A stretch of 11,214 bases of DNA from an uncultured Clostridia bacterium (GCA_945933905.1 CAMEQX010000017.1:1-11214); one strand, 5' to 3'; positions 1-7,584 are shown, counted from the stretch's first letter. A program made the numbers and translations. Notes: generated by a model from the letters alone, not told the origin.

Positions 1-1067
1 AATGCCGCCATAAAGTCCGAATAATACTTGGACGAATAAGCCGTTGAACTTGCGATAAGGCTGTCAATTTTCGCGTTAATCTGTCCGTCAGCGCTTCTTG
101 CAGGGTAAATCGTTCCGCTGCCTTCGCCAATTTTATAAGAGATAATGTGTGGCGGGGTTGCAGCTTCGGAACAGAAATTAGTTATTTCCTGTTTCAGAGC
201 GTTAGAAAAGCTGTTTTCGCAGGCGGTTTCCATTCTAACGGCAAGCTCGCGGATGTTAGTATAGACGTCCTCTACAGTATCACTCGAGCTTATAGTCCAG
301 CCTGCGATACGTTCTTGACCTCCTGCTGTTGCCGCAAAACTGTTCGTTACAAGAAAAACAAGCAATAAGACAAGGACTACCACTCCGATAATAATCAAGC
401 TCCAAGGAGCAGTCGAAACAATGAGGTTTATGACCTTTCCTACCAGATTAACAACAAGTTTTGCTGCTGCTTTAGCTACTTTTGCTGTTGCTTTAGCTGT
501 TTTTGCTGTTGCTTTTGCAACTTTTTTTGCTTGTCTTACATTCCGCTTTACGTTGTTAATTTTGCGCTTAACGGATTTCGAGAGCTTTCTGCGCCCCTTT
601 TTTGTGGCAAGCGTCCGAACTGCTTTGGAAGTCTTATTTATTGTTTTACCTGCGACTTTTCCTGCCTTTTTTGCAGCCGAGGCTGCTGCTCTAGCCGCGT
701 CAGCAGATTGCTTCGCAAATCTAACAGTGTCGTTGTCTATGCTGTCAACAAGTCTATCCGCCGAGTTTGCTGCAAATCTTGCACCTCCGATTGCGCCGGA
801 TTTAACACCTTTTACTGCTGCCTTTCCGCCTTTTACAGCCGTCTTTCCCACAACTCCAACAGCCTTCTTCAGTTTTCCTTTGGCGGTTGCTTTTTGAAGG
901 CTGCGGAACTTGACTTTCAGCAGTTTGATGTTCTTCTTCGCTTCAGCGGGTGCGTGGATTGTCTTTTTGATTGTGTTTCCGCAGACCTTAACGGTTCGCC
1001 CACCGAAACGCACGGTGGAACTTGCGACTTTGAGCGATTTGTTTATCTGCGAACTTAATTCTCTCAC
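1..1067 (-). CDS. CD1108-like conjugation membrane protein, probable cell-wall hydrolase (3' end outside window)
   Basis: This gene runs off the left edge; 355 codons are visible. It starts at GTG 1067, placed by an AAGGAGG site 6 nt upstream that overlaps the virB4 stop codon. The visible protein has three parts. Residues 1-205 are very rich in Lys and Ala, with an AK(A/T)-type run at about 183-203. One strong membrane segment lies at about 222-245. An exported stretch follows from about 246. In Tn1549/CTn-type ICEs the gene after virB4 encodes a membrane-anchored protein with lysozyme-like and/or NlpC/P60 domains that opens the cell wall for the channel. That catalytic part is not visible here, so the hydrolase role is inferred from position and topology. 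No catalytic residue can be checked. The reading frame itself is secure: it is open throughout, has a good ribosome site and fits the operon. Confidence 0.8.
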   Translation of the reverse strand, partial: MRELSSQINKSLKVASSTVRFGGRTVKVCGNTIKKTIHAPAEAKKNIKLLKVKFRSLQKATAKGKLKKAVGVVGKTAVKGGKAAVKGVKSGAIGGARFAANSADRLVDSIDNDTVRFAKQSADAARAAASAAKKAGKVAGKTINKTSKAVRTLATKKGRRKLSKSVKRKINNVKRNVRQAKKVAKATAKTAKATAKVAKAAAKLVVNLVGKVINLIVSTAPWSLIIIGVVVLVLLLVFLVTNSFAATAGGQERIAGWTISSSDTVEDVYTNIRELAVRMETACENSFSNALKQEITNFCSEAATPPHIISYKIGEGSGTIYPARSADGQINAKIDSLIASSTAYSSKYYSDFMAA

Positions 1068-1073
1068 CGTGCG

Positions 1074-1081
1074 CCTCCTTA
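1074..1081 (-). promoter_or_regulatory. Ribosome binding site fused to the virB4 stop codon
   Basis: On the minus strand the virB4 stop TAA runs directly into a perfect Shine-Dalgarno, reading TAAGGAGG, followed 6 nt later by GTG. This decides the GTG start of the leftmost gene. It also suggests translational coupling, since ribosomes ending virB4 would uncover or reuse the site. Confidence 0.8.
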
Positions 1082-3487
1082 TTCGCCGAATTTCGTGGTC
1101 ATCATCTTGTACAGCTTGGTGTCGGTCGGGAACTCGTCCTTAAACGGCAGGCAGCCGTTCATTCCGCAGTAAATAAGACCGCAGCCCGGATTTGCACCCG
1201 TCACGAAATCCATCATTGTGTCGGTTATCTTCAAAAGGTGCGCGAGCTTGTCGCGGTCGCTTGCCGCTTGATTGAGCATAAGGATAAACTCCGAGTTGGA
1301 GAGCATAGAACGTGCCGTGTCGCTTCGGAGCAAATCCTCGACATTTTGCGTAATTCCCGTAGGAATACCGCCCCATTTTCTCGCTCTTTTGTAAAGCTCG
1401 AAAAGGAAGTTTGAACTTTGCTCTGACTGAAAAAGAAGATAAATCTCGTCAATGTAAATTCGCGTTCTTATGCCTCTTGCACGGTTTTTCACAATCGCGT
1501 CCCAAAGGTTTTCGAGAACGACCATCATTCCAAGCGGTTTGAGCTGCTTGCCCAAATCTTTGATGTCATACACAACAATTCTGTTGTTTACGTCAACGTT
1601 AGATTTGTGCGAGAACGCTCTCATCGAACCGTTGACGTAGAGCTCAAGCGAAACCGAAAGGCTTCTCGCTTCATCGGACGGGTACGCTTTCAATGCCTCA
1701 TAGTAGTCCTTCAGCGTGGGCATTTCCTTTGTGTTTCCGAGCAAGAATTCGTGATAAACCTCGTGCAAAACGTTGTCTATTATCGTTTTCTGCTCGGGTG
1801 TAATGCCGCTTGAACCCATTATCGTTTCAAAGAACGACAGGAAAAAGTTGTATTTGCCCGAGATAACGTCCTCACCCGCCTCATACTCGGCAAGCGAGAT
1901 TTCAAGCGGGTTCAAGTGGCTTTGGCTGTTCTCGGAAATGTAGATGACTTCGCCCTTAAAATTCTGCGTAAGTTCGGTATATTCGCGCTCGGGGTCGATT
2001 ATGATTATCTCATCATCTGTCGCAAGAAAAGCGTTTGTGATTTCACGTTTTCCTGCGAATGATTTGCCCGAACCGGGGCAGCCGAGAATAAAGCCGTTTG
2101 CGTTGGACAGGGACGTGCGGTCAAAGATAACGAGGTTGTTCGTTATCGAGTTAAGACCGTAATAGAAACCGCCGTTCTGCGACAACTCTTTGCTGTTGAA
2201 CGGCAGGAAAACGGCGGTGCTTTCGGTTGTGAGCGTTCTGCGCACAGGCAGGCGACTTGTGTTTCCAAGCGGCAGACAAACGGCAAGCGCGTCCTCTTGC
2301 TGAAACGCTGCGCGAGTGGTCGTGCAGACTTTTTGACGGAAAATCGCCTCGATTTTTTCGGTGTTGCTCTCAAGCTCCTCGAAGCTCGAACCTGTTATCA
2401 TCACAACGAGGTTTACAAGGAACATCTTCTGATTTTTGCTTGTGAGGTCAGAAAGCAGCTCCTCGCCCTCCTCGAGCGATTGTTTCAAATCATCGTTGAT
2501 TACTTCGGAGTAAACGCCGTGCTGCTGCGCCTTTTTCTCCTTTTGCAGCTTATTAGCACGCATTGACGTGAGCTGACGTTTTACAACCTTAATCGCGTCA
2601 GCAGGGTCAACGGGTGCGATATTTACGGTTGTAAGCAGGGGAACAGGCATTTCGCAGATTTGAGTCAGCAGATTATCCGAAAGCGCCGAGGGTAATTGCT
2701 TCAGATAAATCATTCTCGCCCATTTTTCGCCGAACATAAAGTAGTCTTTCTTGAACTCGAAGTAATCGGGGCAGCACAGCGATTTTTCCGCGCAGCGCTT
2801 AAATTCCGAGGCTGAAATCGGGCGAATTTCTTGGTTTGCGCCACGAAAGATATCTGCCAAAATGCGCACGCGCTCGTTTGCTTTCAGCGGAGTAATCTCG
2901 CTTTGGAGCTTCTGAAAACAGGTGCGCATATAAACCTCGCGCGTTGTGAATTTCTGCTTTGCTTCTTCGAGGTCAACCGCCTGCACGGTCAAGGTGAAAT
3001 ACTTTTTCGTGGTAATGCCGTTCTGTCCCTGTTCCATCTTATCGCGGAGCATTTGGTTATACTCATCGCGGAACTCGTCAAAACCGTCGTTCTTGTGCGG
3101 CAGCGTGATTTTTCGCTCGAACTCTTTCTGATTGATAACGTCGTTGTGAAGCGTTATCTGAATATCATCGCTTGTATCGAAGCTGTTGAGCAAGTCGCTG
3201 TAGGCAAGCATAATTCGCTCCTGCTCGGTTTCATCGGCAGCGGTGTAGCAGATGTCCGAAAAAGAGTACGTCTTGGAGAAGTGATTTTTTGTCACCTCCA
3301 TAATGTGAGTGCTGCGAAACCGTTCGTAGGGGATTGTATCCTGCACCGATTTCGCGATTTTTCGCACCTCAACCTTTTTCTTTGATTTTTTCGGCTGCTT
3401 CTTTTTCTGCTTTGCCAAGCGCTTTTTGTCGGTTTCCTTTGCGCTGTTTTTTGCCTTTGTCGCCTTTGTTGTCTTTGTTTTCTTCAA
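1079..3487 (-). CDS. virB4: VirB4-like conjugation ATPase (CD1110-type)
   Basis: This is an 802-residue cytoplasmic/inner-face ATPase that energises assembly of, and transport through, the type IV secretion channel. Walker A is GCPGSGKS at residues 469-476. Walker B lies in RIYIDEIY at about 676-683, with the Asp-Glu pair at 680-681. A sensor-like GITQN is at about 711-715. The N-terminal 45 residues are almost all Lys, Ala, Thr and Arg; the conserved body starts near SVQDTIPYERF at about 47. From memory, relatives carry a similar basic leader. The start is TTG 3487, with AAGGTG 7 nt upstream; an in-frame TAA two codons before it rules out anything earlier, and the first in-frame ATG (residue 63) lies inside the conserved body. 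The gene overlaps the 3' end of prgI by 119 bp in another frame. The ATPase call is very sure; the TTG start is likely. Confidence 0.95.
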   Translation of the reverse strand: MKKTKTTKATKAKNSAKETDKKRLAKQKKKQPKKSKKKVEVRKIAKSVQDTIPYERFRSTHIMEVTKNHFSKTYSFSDICYTAADETEQERIMLAYSDLLNSFDTSDDIQITLHNDVINQKEFERKITLPHKNDGFDEFRDEYNQMLRDKMEQGQNGITTKKYFTLTVQAVDLEEAKQKFTTREVYMRTCFQKLQSEITPLKANERVRILADIFRGANQEIRPISASEFKRCAEKSLCCPDYFEFKKDYFMFGEKWARMIYLKQLPSALSDNLLTQICEMPVPLLTTVNIAPVDPADAIKVVKRQLTSMRANKLQKEKKAQQHGVYSEVINDDLKQSLEEGEELLSDLTSKNQKMFLVNLVVMITGSSFEELESNTEKIEAIFRQKVCTTTRAAFQQEDALAVCLPLGNTSRLPVRRTLTTESTAVFLPFNSKELSQNGGFYYGLNSITNNLVIFDRTSLSNANGFILGCPGSGKSFAGKREITNAFLATDDEIIIIDPEREYTELTQNFKGEVIYISENSQSHLNPLEISLAEYEAGEDVISGKYNFFLSFFETIMGSSGITPEQKTIIDNVLHEVYHEFLLGNTKEMPTLKDYYEALKAYPSDEARSLSVSLELYVNGSMRAFSHKSNVDVNNRIVVYDIKDLGKQLKPLGMMVVLENLWDAIVKNRARGIRTRIYIDEIYLLFQSEQSSNFLFELYKRARKWGGIPTGITQNVEDLLRSDTARSMLSNSEFILMLNQAASDRDKLAHLLKITDTMMDFVTGANPGCGLIYCGMNGCLPFKDEFPTDTKLYKMMTTKFGE

Positions 3488-3923
3488 TTTTTAACACCTT
3501 CTTTTTGTTGTTGGATTTTGCAGCTTTTGGCGCAGCTGCTGCTTTGCGCTTTGAGTATTTGATGTAATCACGCTTTTTAGCAAGCTCGTTTGCGTTCATT
3601 TCCTCGCGAAAATTCCAGAACACAGGAAGTTCGATGTACTTGCGCTTCTGCGGTTCTTTCCATTTCTGCCGATAAATCACCACAAGAAGCTGCTCGAACG
3701 TCATTCCGTTGTATTTCACGAAACCAAAGCCGAAAATAGGGACGCCGATGAGAATGACGAGCCAGCTTGCTGCGTCATCGCCGAGATAGTCCTTGCCGAA
3801 AATGTAAAGCGGAACGCAGACGGCAAGCGCAGCGGCTACCGAGATGAACTGCCGAACCGTCAGACCGAAAAGGAATTTCTCCTTATATTCCGTGATTTCT
3901 TTCGGGATTTTAATTTCAATCAA
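3369..3923 (-). CDS. prgI: PrgI family conjugation membrane protein
   Basis: This is a small inner-membrane component of Gram-positive type IV secretion, encoded just before virB4 as in most Firmicutes ICEs. The N-terminus has the family pattern IEIKIPKEITEYKEK followed by FGLTVRQF, then two closely spaced membrane segments at about residues 25-43 and 53-69. A cytoplasmic body ends in WNFREEMN. The last 60 or so residues are a low-complexity Lys-rich tail that I think makes it longer than usual for PrgI. I place the start at TTG 3923 (184 aa), because AGGAGG at 3933-3938 lies 9 nt upstream. An in-frame GTG at 3932 directly abuts that Shine-Dalgarno and is too close. The Shine-Dalgarno sits just after the virB6 stop, so translation is probably coupled. 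The Lys-rich tail is encoded in DNA that also encodes the VirB4 N-terminus. Confidence 0.88.
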   Translation of the reverse strand: MIEIKIPKEITEYKEKFLFGLTVRQFISVAAALAVCVPLYIFGKDYLGDDAASWLVILIGVPIFGFGFVKYNGMTFEQLLVVIYRQKWKEPQKRKYIELPVFWNFREEMNANELAKKRDYIKYSKRKAAAAPKAAKSNNKKKVLKIEENKDNKGDKGKKQRKGNRQKALGKAEKEAAEKIKEKG

Positions 3924-3939
3924 CCATATCACCCTCCTG

Positions 3940-4884
3940 TTACATCGCGCCGCATATTCGTTTCGCCCATTGTTCCGATTTCATAACCGAAGCGCCGAGA
4001 ATAAACGTCTTGATAAGTCCCATAAATCCTGTTATGCCAAATGCCTGAAACGGGTTGACATCAACTGAAAATTTTTGATTAACGATAGGAATAGTAACCT
4101 CCAAATGCTCCGTTATACCATTGATAGCAGTATTCAGTGCGCCATAAGACGCGAAGATGACAAGAATAACCATCGCGTGAATGCAACACGCAGCATAGGA
4201 TTTCAGATAGGATTTACCTATATCCTGCAATCCATCGCAGCCTAAAGTTGACAGCGGAATGGGTGCTGCAATCGTATAAATCGCCAGTTCCATAAATCGT
4301 GCAAGGACGATAATAAGCGTTACCGTTAAGATTGCTTTCATAATGAAACTTTGGAGGATAGTCAGCAGCCATAATCCAACCGGAGTAAAGTCAAAAATTC
4401 CAATATGTGGTTTATCGATGAGTTTAGCGACATCAGTTGAGCCCAAGAAATATTTATATGTTTCTACGGGGTCAGAAGTCGGAATAAGTTGTAATGCATT
4501 TGGGTCTGAAGTATAATTCGTCAGCGAATTGAACCCATTAAAAATGCACGACATAAGCCACTCGGCGTTGTCCACAAAGACTTTTGCGAGAACCAGCTTG
4601 GCAAAAAACATCATTACGTTTTCCCAAGTAACCCATTTCAAGTCCATTGAGCGATGGATAAAATCTATAAGAAAAAACAGCACAACCAATGACAAGGCTA
4701 TTCCCTTAATCGCCGACTTCATTTCTTCGGGAATTGCTCCGATAAGGCTGTCATAAATCTCGTTGTGTTTCATTATCAATGAAATCCCGTAAGACATATT
4801 GTTTATGCCTGCTGTTTCGCCTTTAATAGTGTCTATAATCCAATCCCAAGTACCCATTGAAACAGGTAATAATTCAGTAAGCAA
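3940..4884 (-). CDS. virB6: VirB6/TrbL-like polytopic channel protein (CD1112-type)
   Basis: This is a polytopic membrane protein that forms the inner-membrane part of the conjugation channel. I take the start as TTG 4884 (314 aa), with AAAGGAGG 7 nt upstream. The frame is open further upstream to ATG 5040, but that would overlap maff2 and has no comparable ribosome site, so the longer version is probably an artefact. ATG 4857 is a weaker alternative. Hydrophobic segments are visible at about residues 58-77, 90-112, 168-197, 199-213, 230-252 and 282-300. The stretch ELAIYTIAAPIPLSTLG at about 199-215 is a conserved-looking core, from memory of this family. The gene sits between the Maff2 pilin gene and prgI, as in Tn1549-type elements. 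By eye it is more AT-rich than virD4. A long hairpin occupies its leader. Confidence 0.9.
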   Translation of the reverse strand: MLTELLPVSMGTWDWIIDTIKGETAGINNMSYGISLIMKHNEIYDSLIGAIPEEMKSAIKGIALSLVVLFFLIDFIHRSMDLKWVTWENVMMFFAKLVLAKVFVDNAEWLMSCIFNGFNSLTNYTSDPNALQLIPTSDPVETYKYFLGSTDVAKLIDKPHIGIFDFTPVGLWLLTILQSFIMKAILTVTLIIVLARFMELAIYTIAAPIPLSTLGCDGLQDIGKSYLKSYAACCIHAMVILVIFASYGALNTAINGITEHLEVTIPIVNQKFSVDVNPFQAFGITGFMGLIKTFILGASVMKSEQWAKRICGAM

Positions 4885-4890
4885 ACAATT

Positions 4891-4898
4891 TCCTCCTT
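4891..4898 (-). promoter_or_regulatory. Ribosome binding site that sets the virB6 TTG start
   Basis: The minus strand reads AAAGGAGGA, then 6-7 nt later TTG CTT ACT GAA. This strong site is the reason for preferring TTG 4884 over the longer frame from 5040, which would overlap the maff2 gene. Confidence 0.75.
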
Positions 4899-4912
4899 TC
4901 TCTAAAAAGAGC

Positions 4913-4951
4913 AGCGCGGAATTTGTGCTATATGTAGCACATTTCCGCGCT
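4913..4951 (-). promoter_or_regulatory. Long hairpin containing palindrome copy A in the maff2-virB6 gap
   Basis: The 18-bp palindrome TGTGCTATATGTAGCACA is at 4924-4941. Outside it, 4913-4921 (AGCGCGGAA) pairs with 4943-4951 (TTCCGCGCT). The result is a 9-bp outer stem, a small TT/T internal loop, a 7-bp inner stem and a 4-nt loop. On the minus strand the stem is followed a few bases later by CTCTTTTTAG, then the virB6 ribosome site. It could act as an attenuator, an RNA processing or stability hairpin, or a protein-binding site. The structure is plain in the sequence; the role is inference. Confidence 0.75.
4924..4941. repeat. 18-bp palindrome TGTGCTATATGTAGCACA, copy A
   Basis: Perfect 7-bp arms (TGTGCTA/TAGCACA) flank a TATG centre. 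The same 18 bp occur at 9442-9459 and 9555-9572, with the non-palindromic centre always in the same orientation. Copies A and B match over 26 bp (4919-4944 and 9437-9462). Confidence 0.95.
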
Positions 4952-4966
4952 ACCTTAATACGATGA

Positions 4967-5389
4967 TTAAATAGGAGCAACCTCAATTCCGAACAGGTTG
5001 AGGGATTTGGAAAGCGCAAATACGACAAATCCAGACGCAAACGTCATAATTCCGCGAGTTTTTTGCTCTGAATCTTCGTTTTTAATGGACAAGGCAAACA
5101 TAATGCCGCCAACGAATGCGACTACCAGTCCAATTCGACCAATCCAAAGCGCAAAGAAACTTATGAGCGCGTTAAATTCGTCCTTTCCGGCGTTTGTGTC
5201 AATGCCACCACCGCCTCCGCTGCCTCCGCCTTCGCCCTCTGCAAACGCGGACGCTGCTGTCAACATCATCGTTGTCAACATCATCGTGAGCGACAGCGAG
5301 ATTTTTCTGCGCTTTGCGTTCAAGGCAGAAAAGAAAGACTTTACGGGATTTTTTGCCGTCTGCACGGCGGGTTTGATTTTGTTTTCCAT
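4967..5389 (-). CDS. Maff2/VirB2-like small membrane subunit with leader and Gly linker
   Basis: This is a 140-residue protein in the place of the Maff2/TrbC-type subunit, which lies between virD4 and virB6 in Tn1549-like ICEs. It may form a pilin-like or channel subunit. In order: a basic N-terminus (1-29), a hydrophobic segment at about 30-49 ending in ASAFA that looks like a signal-peptidase site, a Gly/Ser linker at about 51-63, and two membrane helices at about 73-100 and 112-133. Between the helices is a charged turn, IKNEDSEQKTRG, like the short cytoplasmic loop of VirB2/Maff2 proteins. ATG 5389 has AGGAGG 8 nt upstream. From memory Maff2 proteins are usually about 60-80 residues without a cleavable leader, so the leader plus linker is an extension. 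A 15-bp tandem duplication lies within the leader. The family call is moderately sure; the pilin role is inference. Confidence 0.82.
   Translation of the reverse strand: MENKIKPAVQTAKNPVKSFFSALNAKRRKISLSLTMMLTTMMLTAASAFAEGEGGGSGGGGGIDTNAGKDEFNALISFFALWIGRIGLVVAFVGGIMFALSIKNEDSEQKTRGIMTFASGFVVFALSKSLNLFGIEVAPI
5259..5287. repeat. 15-bp tandem duplication inside the Maff2-like leader
   Basis: GTCAACATCATCGT occurs at 5259-5272 and again at 5274-5287, a period of 15 bp that keeps the frame. On the minus strand it encodes the doubled TMMLTTMMLT in the hydrophobic core of the signal segment, lengthening it by five residues. Confidence 0.85.
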
Positions 5390-5445
5390 TTCGGAAACCT
5401 CCTTAAAAATAGTTTATATGTACAACCGCTTTTGCGGAAGTATCC

Positions 5446-7584
5446 TTAAAAACTGTCCGAGAACATCTCAAAATCATCTTCGCCGAATTCTTTCAGCTCG
5501 GACATATCGAACGACATCATTTCATCGGGATTTGGCAGTTCCTCGTCCGAGAAATCGGGTTCATCGTCATATAGCAGACGTTCGCTGCTTGACGTATCAT
5601 CGGAAAACTCCTCGTCAAGAGTTGTTTTCGGTGTTTCGGTTTCCATATTTTCCACCTCCAAAAATTCATCATCATCGGGAATATCAAGGTCGGCAAGCGC
5701 CTTTTCGTCATACTCTGGCTTTGCCAAAGATACCTTTTCGGTGTGACTTTCTGCCGTATCGGGCGCTTTCTCCGTGTGCAAATCGTCTATCAGATAGGCG
5801 AACTTTTTGTTGCTGTCCTCGAGATATTGATAATTCTGATGTTTTTCGATGTTAAACTTGTGGCAGAAGAACGGATTTAGCGCTCGGACAATCAGTATGC
5901 AGCGGTCGGGCTTCATTGTTTTAAGCTCGTCCGTCATCATCAGCTCACGTCCCATAATGCTGTTGTTCTCGGACGTTGACGGATTTCGGTGACTTTTGGT
6001 TCGGTTGTGTGATACCACATCAATCGTTTCCTTGCCCAACGCTTTGGAAATCGCTTCGAGCGTGCTTGCTTCTTGACCACCCAAAAATAAAAGACTGTCG
6101 CAGTTACCCGTGACAATCTCCCAAGACTTATCGTACATTTTTTTGAGCTGTGCCAAGTTTTGAATGATAATATTTGCCGAGATTTCCATTGAACGCATTG
6201 TTGCAAGCAGCTTGTCAAAATCGGGAATAGTTCCGATGTTCGCGAACTCATCGAGCAGGCAGCGGACGTGTACCGGCAAGCGCCCGCCATACTTGAAATT
6301 TGCCGTATCGTACAACGTATCGAAAAGCTGCGTGTACATCATCGCCGCGAGGAAATTGAACGTCGCGTCAGAGGACGGAATGATGACAAACAGAGCCGTT
6401 TTCTTGTCGCCGAGCGTATCGAGATGAATGTTATCCGTGTAAGTCAAATCGGCAACTTCGGGAAGATTGAACGCCGAAAATCGAACAGCAGCTGAAATAA
6501 GAATTGACTTTGCTGTTTCTGCGGGTGCTTTCTTAAAGTCTGCATAGAACGAAACCGCCATACTGTGCGGGTTTTCCTCGCGAAGCTCGTCCATCATATC
6601 GTCAAGCGGGGAACGGTGATTTTCGTCCTGCTCGGAGATTTCTGCAAGCCTCATCATTTGCATAACGGTCGAGAAATTTCTGTCAAGCGACTTTCCGTTC
6701 GCGTCCTTTGCGTCCTCCTTTTCGAGGAGATAAAAGGCAATCGCAAGCGTGAGCGCCTTTGTGCTATCGTCCCAAAACTGGTCGCCGCCCGAAGCACCCT
6801 CTTGCTTGGTGTTTTTCATCAAACAATTCACCATTTTCATCACATACGTCTTGTTCAGATTGCCGTCTTTGTCGTAAACGTAGTTAAACGGATTGTAGTT
6901 GTTGCTGTGGGACATATCAATCAAATTAAAAACGCGGATTTCATAACCCGCGTCTTTCAATAATTTACCGCAAGAGCGGAGCAGCTCGCCTTTTGGGTCT
7001 GTCACAACATAAGAGGTGTTCAGCTGCATTAAGTTCGGCTTAACGTAAAAGCGAGATTTACCCGAACCCGAACCGCCTATTACAAGCACATTGAGGTTTT
7101 CGCGGTGCTGCCGTGTGTTCAGCGACATTCGGACTTCCTGCGTCAGAATGATGTTGTTATCCGTTTCAAAAGGAGATTTTGGTGTTTCCGTAATGGTTTC
7201 CTTGCCCTTTTTCTTTTCAGATTTGTCGGCAAGGAACTTTTCTTCCTTTTCGGTTGCCCAACGCGCCGAACCGTGTTCAACGCCGCGCCGGTGCAAACGC
7301 TTTCGGGACGTGTATTTTAGCAGAATATATATGCCGATTGCAAACGCAGCGACCAGAACAAACGTCAAAGCAAGCGAACCGGACTGCGTGAGGTGTGAGA
7401 AAACGGTTTCGGGCTTTGTCAGAGCTTGTTCAACATTCTCCGTAAAAACGCTGAAATCAATTTCGCCTTTTTCGGTTTTGGAAAGGTCAAGCGCCGTTCC
7501 GAACCCTGCCGCGATGTAAAGCGCAGCAAGGATAATTACCGAATAAATCGCAATAGACAGCGGGTCTAATTTCTTTCTTTTCAT
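5446..7584 (-). CDS. virD4: VirD4/TraG-type coupling protein (CD1115-type)
   Basis: This is a 712-residue type IV coupling ATPase that receives the relaxase-DNA complex and feeds it to the secretion channel. Two N-terminal membrane segments at about residues 10-30 and 70-90 flank a short external loop. Walker A is GGSGSGKS at 170-177, followed by VVTDPKGE at about 193-200. Walker B is CLLDEFANIG at about 442-451. IIIQNLAQLKKMY at about 472-484 matches the conserved T4CP stretch after Walker B. From about 600 the protein ends in an acidic Asp/Glu-rich tail of roughly 110 residues. Such tails in coupling proteins can be substrate- or partner-binding; that use here is inference. ATG 7584 overlaps the pcfB stop as ATGA, with a GGGGAAG-type ribosome site, so it is coupled to pcfB. 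A 56-bp gap separates it from maff2. The identification is very sure. Confidence 0.96.
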   Translation of the reverse strand: MKRKKLDPLSIAIYSVIILAALYIAAGFGTALDLSKTEKGEIDFSVFTENVEQALTKPETVFSHLTQSGSLALTFVLVAAFAIGIYILLKYTSRKRLHRRGVEHGSARWATEKEEKFLADKSEKKKGKETITETPKSPFETDNNIILTQEVRMSLNTRQHRENLNVLVIGGSGSGKSRFYVKPNLMQLNTSYVVTDPKGELLRSCGKLLKDAGYEIRVFNLIDMSHSNNYNPFNYVYDKDGNLNKTYVMKMVNCLMKNTKQEGASGGDQFWDDSTKALTLAIAFYLLEKEDAKDANGKSLDRNFSTVMQMMRLAEISEQDENHRSPLDDMMDELREENPHSMAVSFYADFKKAPAETAKSILISAAVRFSAFNLPEVADLTYTDNIHLDTLGDKKTALFVIIPSSDATFNFLAAMMYTQLFDTLYDTANFKYGGRLPVHVRCLLDEFANIGTIPDFDKLLATMRSMEISANIIIQNLAQLKKMYDKSWEIVTGNCDSLLFLGGQEASTLEAISKALGKETIDVVSHNRTKSHRNPSTSENNSIMGRELMMTDELKTMKPDRCILIVRALNPFFCHKFNIEKHQNYQYLEDSNKKFAYLIDDLHTEKAPDTAESHTEKVSLAKPEYDEKALADLDIPDDDEFLEVENMETETPKTTLDEEFSDDTSSSERLLYDDEPDFSDEELPNPDEMMSFDMSELKEFGEDDFEMFSDSF

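Noticed and set aside
421..897. Plus-strand open frame of 158 codons with a hydrophobic Phe/Ala-rich product
   Set aside because: It is the antisense image of the Lys/Ala-rich part of the leftmost gene (complement of AAA and GCA codons). No ribosome site or operon context supports it.
4885..5040. N-terminal extension of VirB6 starting at ATG 5040
   Set aside because: It overlaps the maff2 coding region in another frame, lacks a ribosome site, passes through the intergenic hairpin, and encodes no membrane-protein-like sequence. The strong AAAGGAGG site points to TTG 4884.
5426..5437. Small hairpin CCGCTTTTGCGG after virD4
   Set aside because: The stem is only 4-5 bp and has no adjacent T run on the minus strand, so a terminator call is not justified.
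4998..5855. Plus-strand open frame of 285 codons
   Set aside because: It is antisense across maff2, the gap and the end of virD4. It has no recognisable domain and low-complexity Pro-rich parts come from complementing Gly codons.
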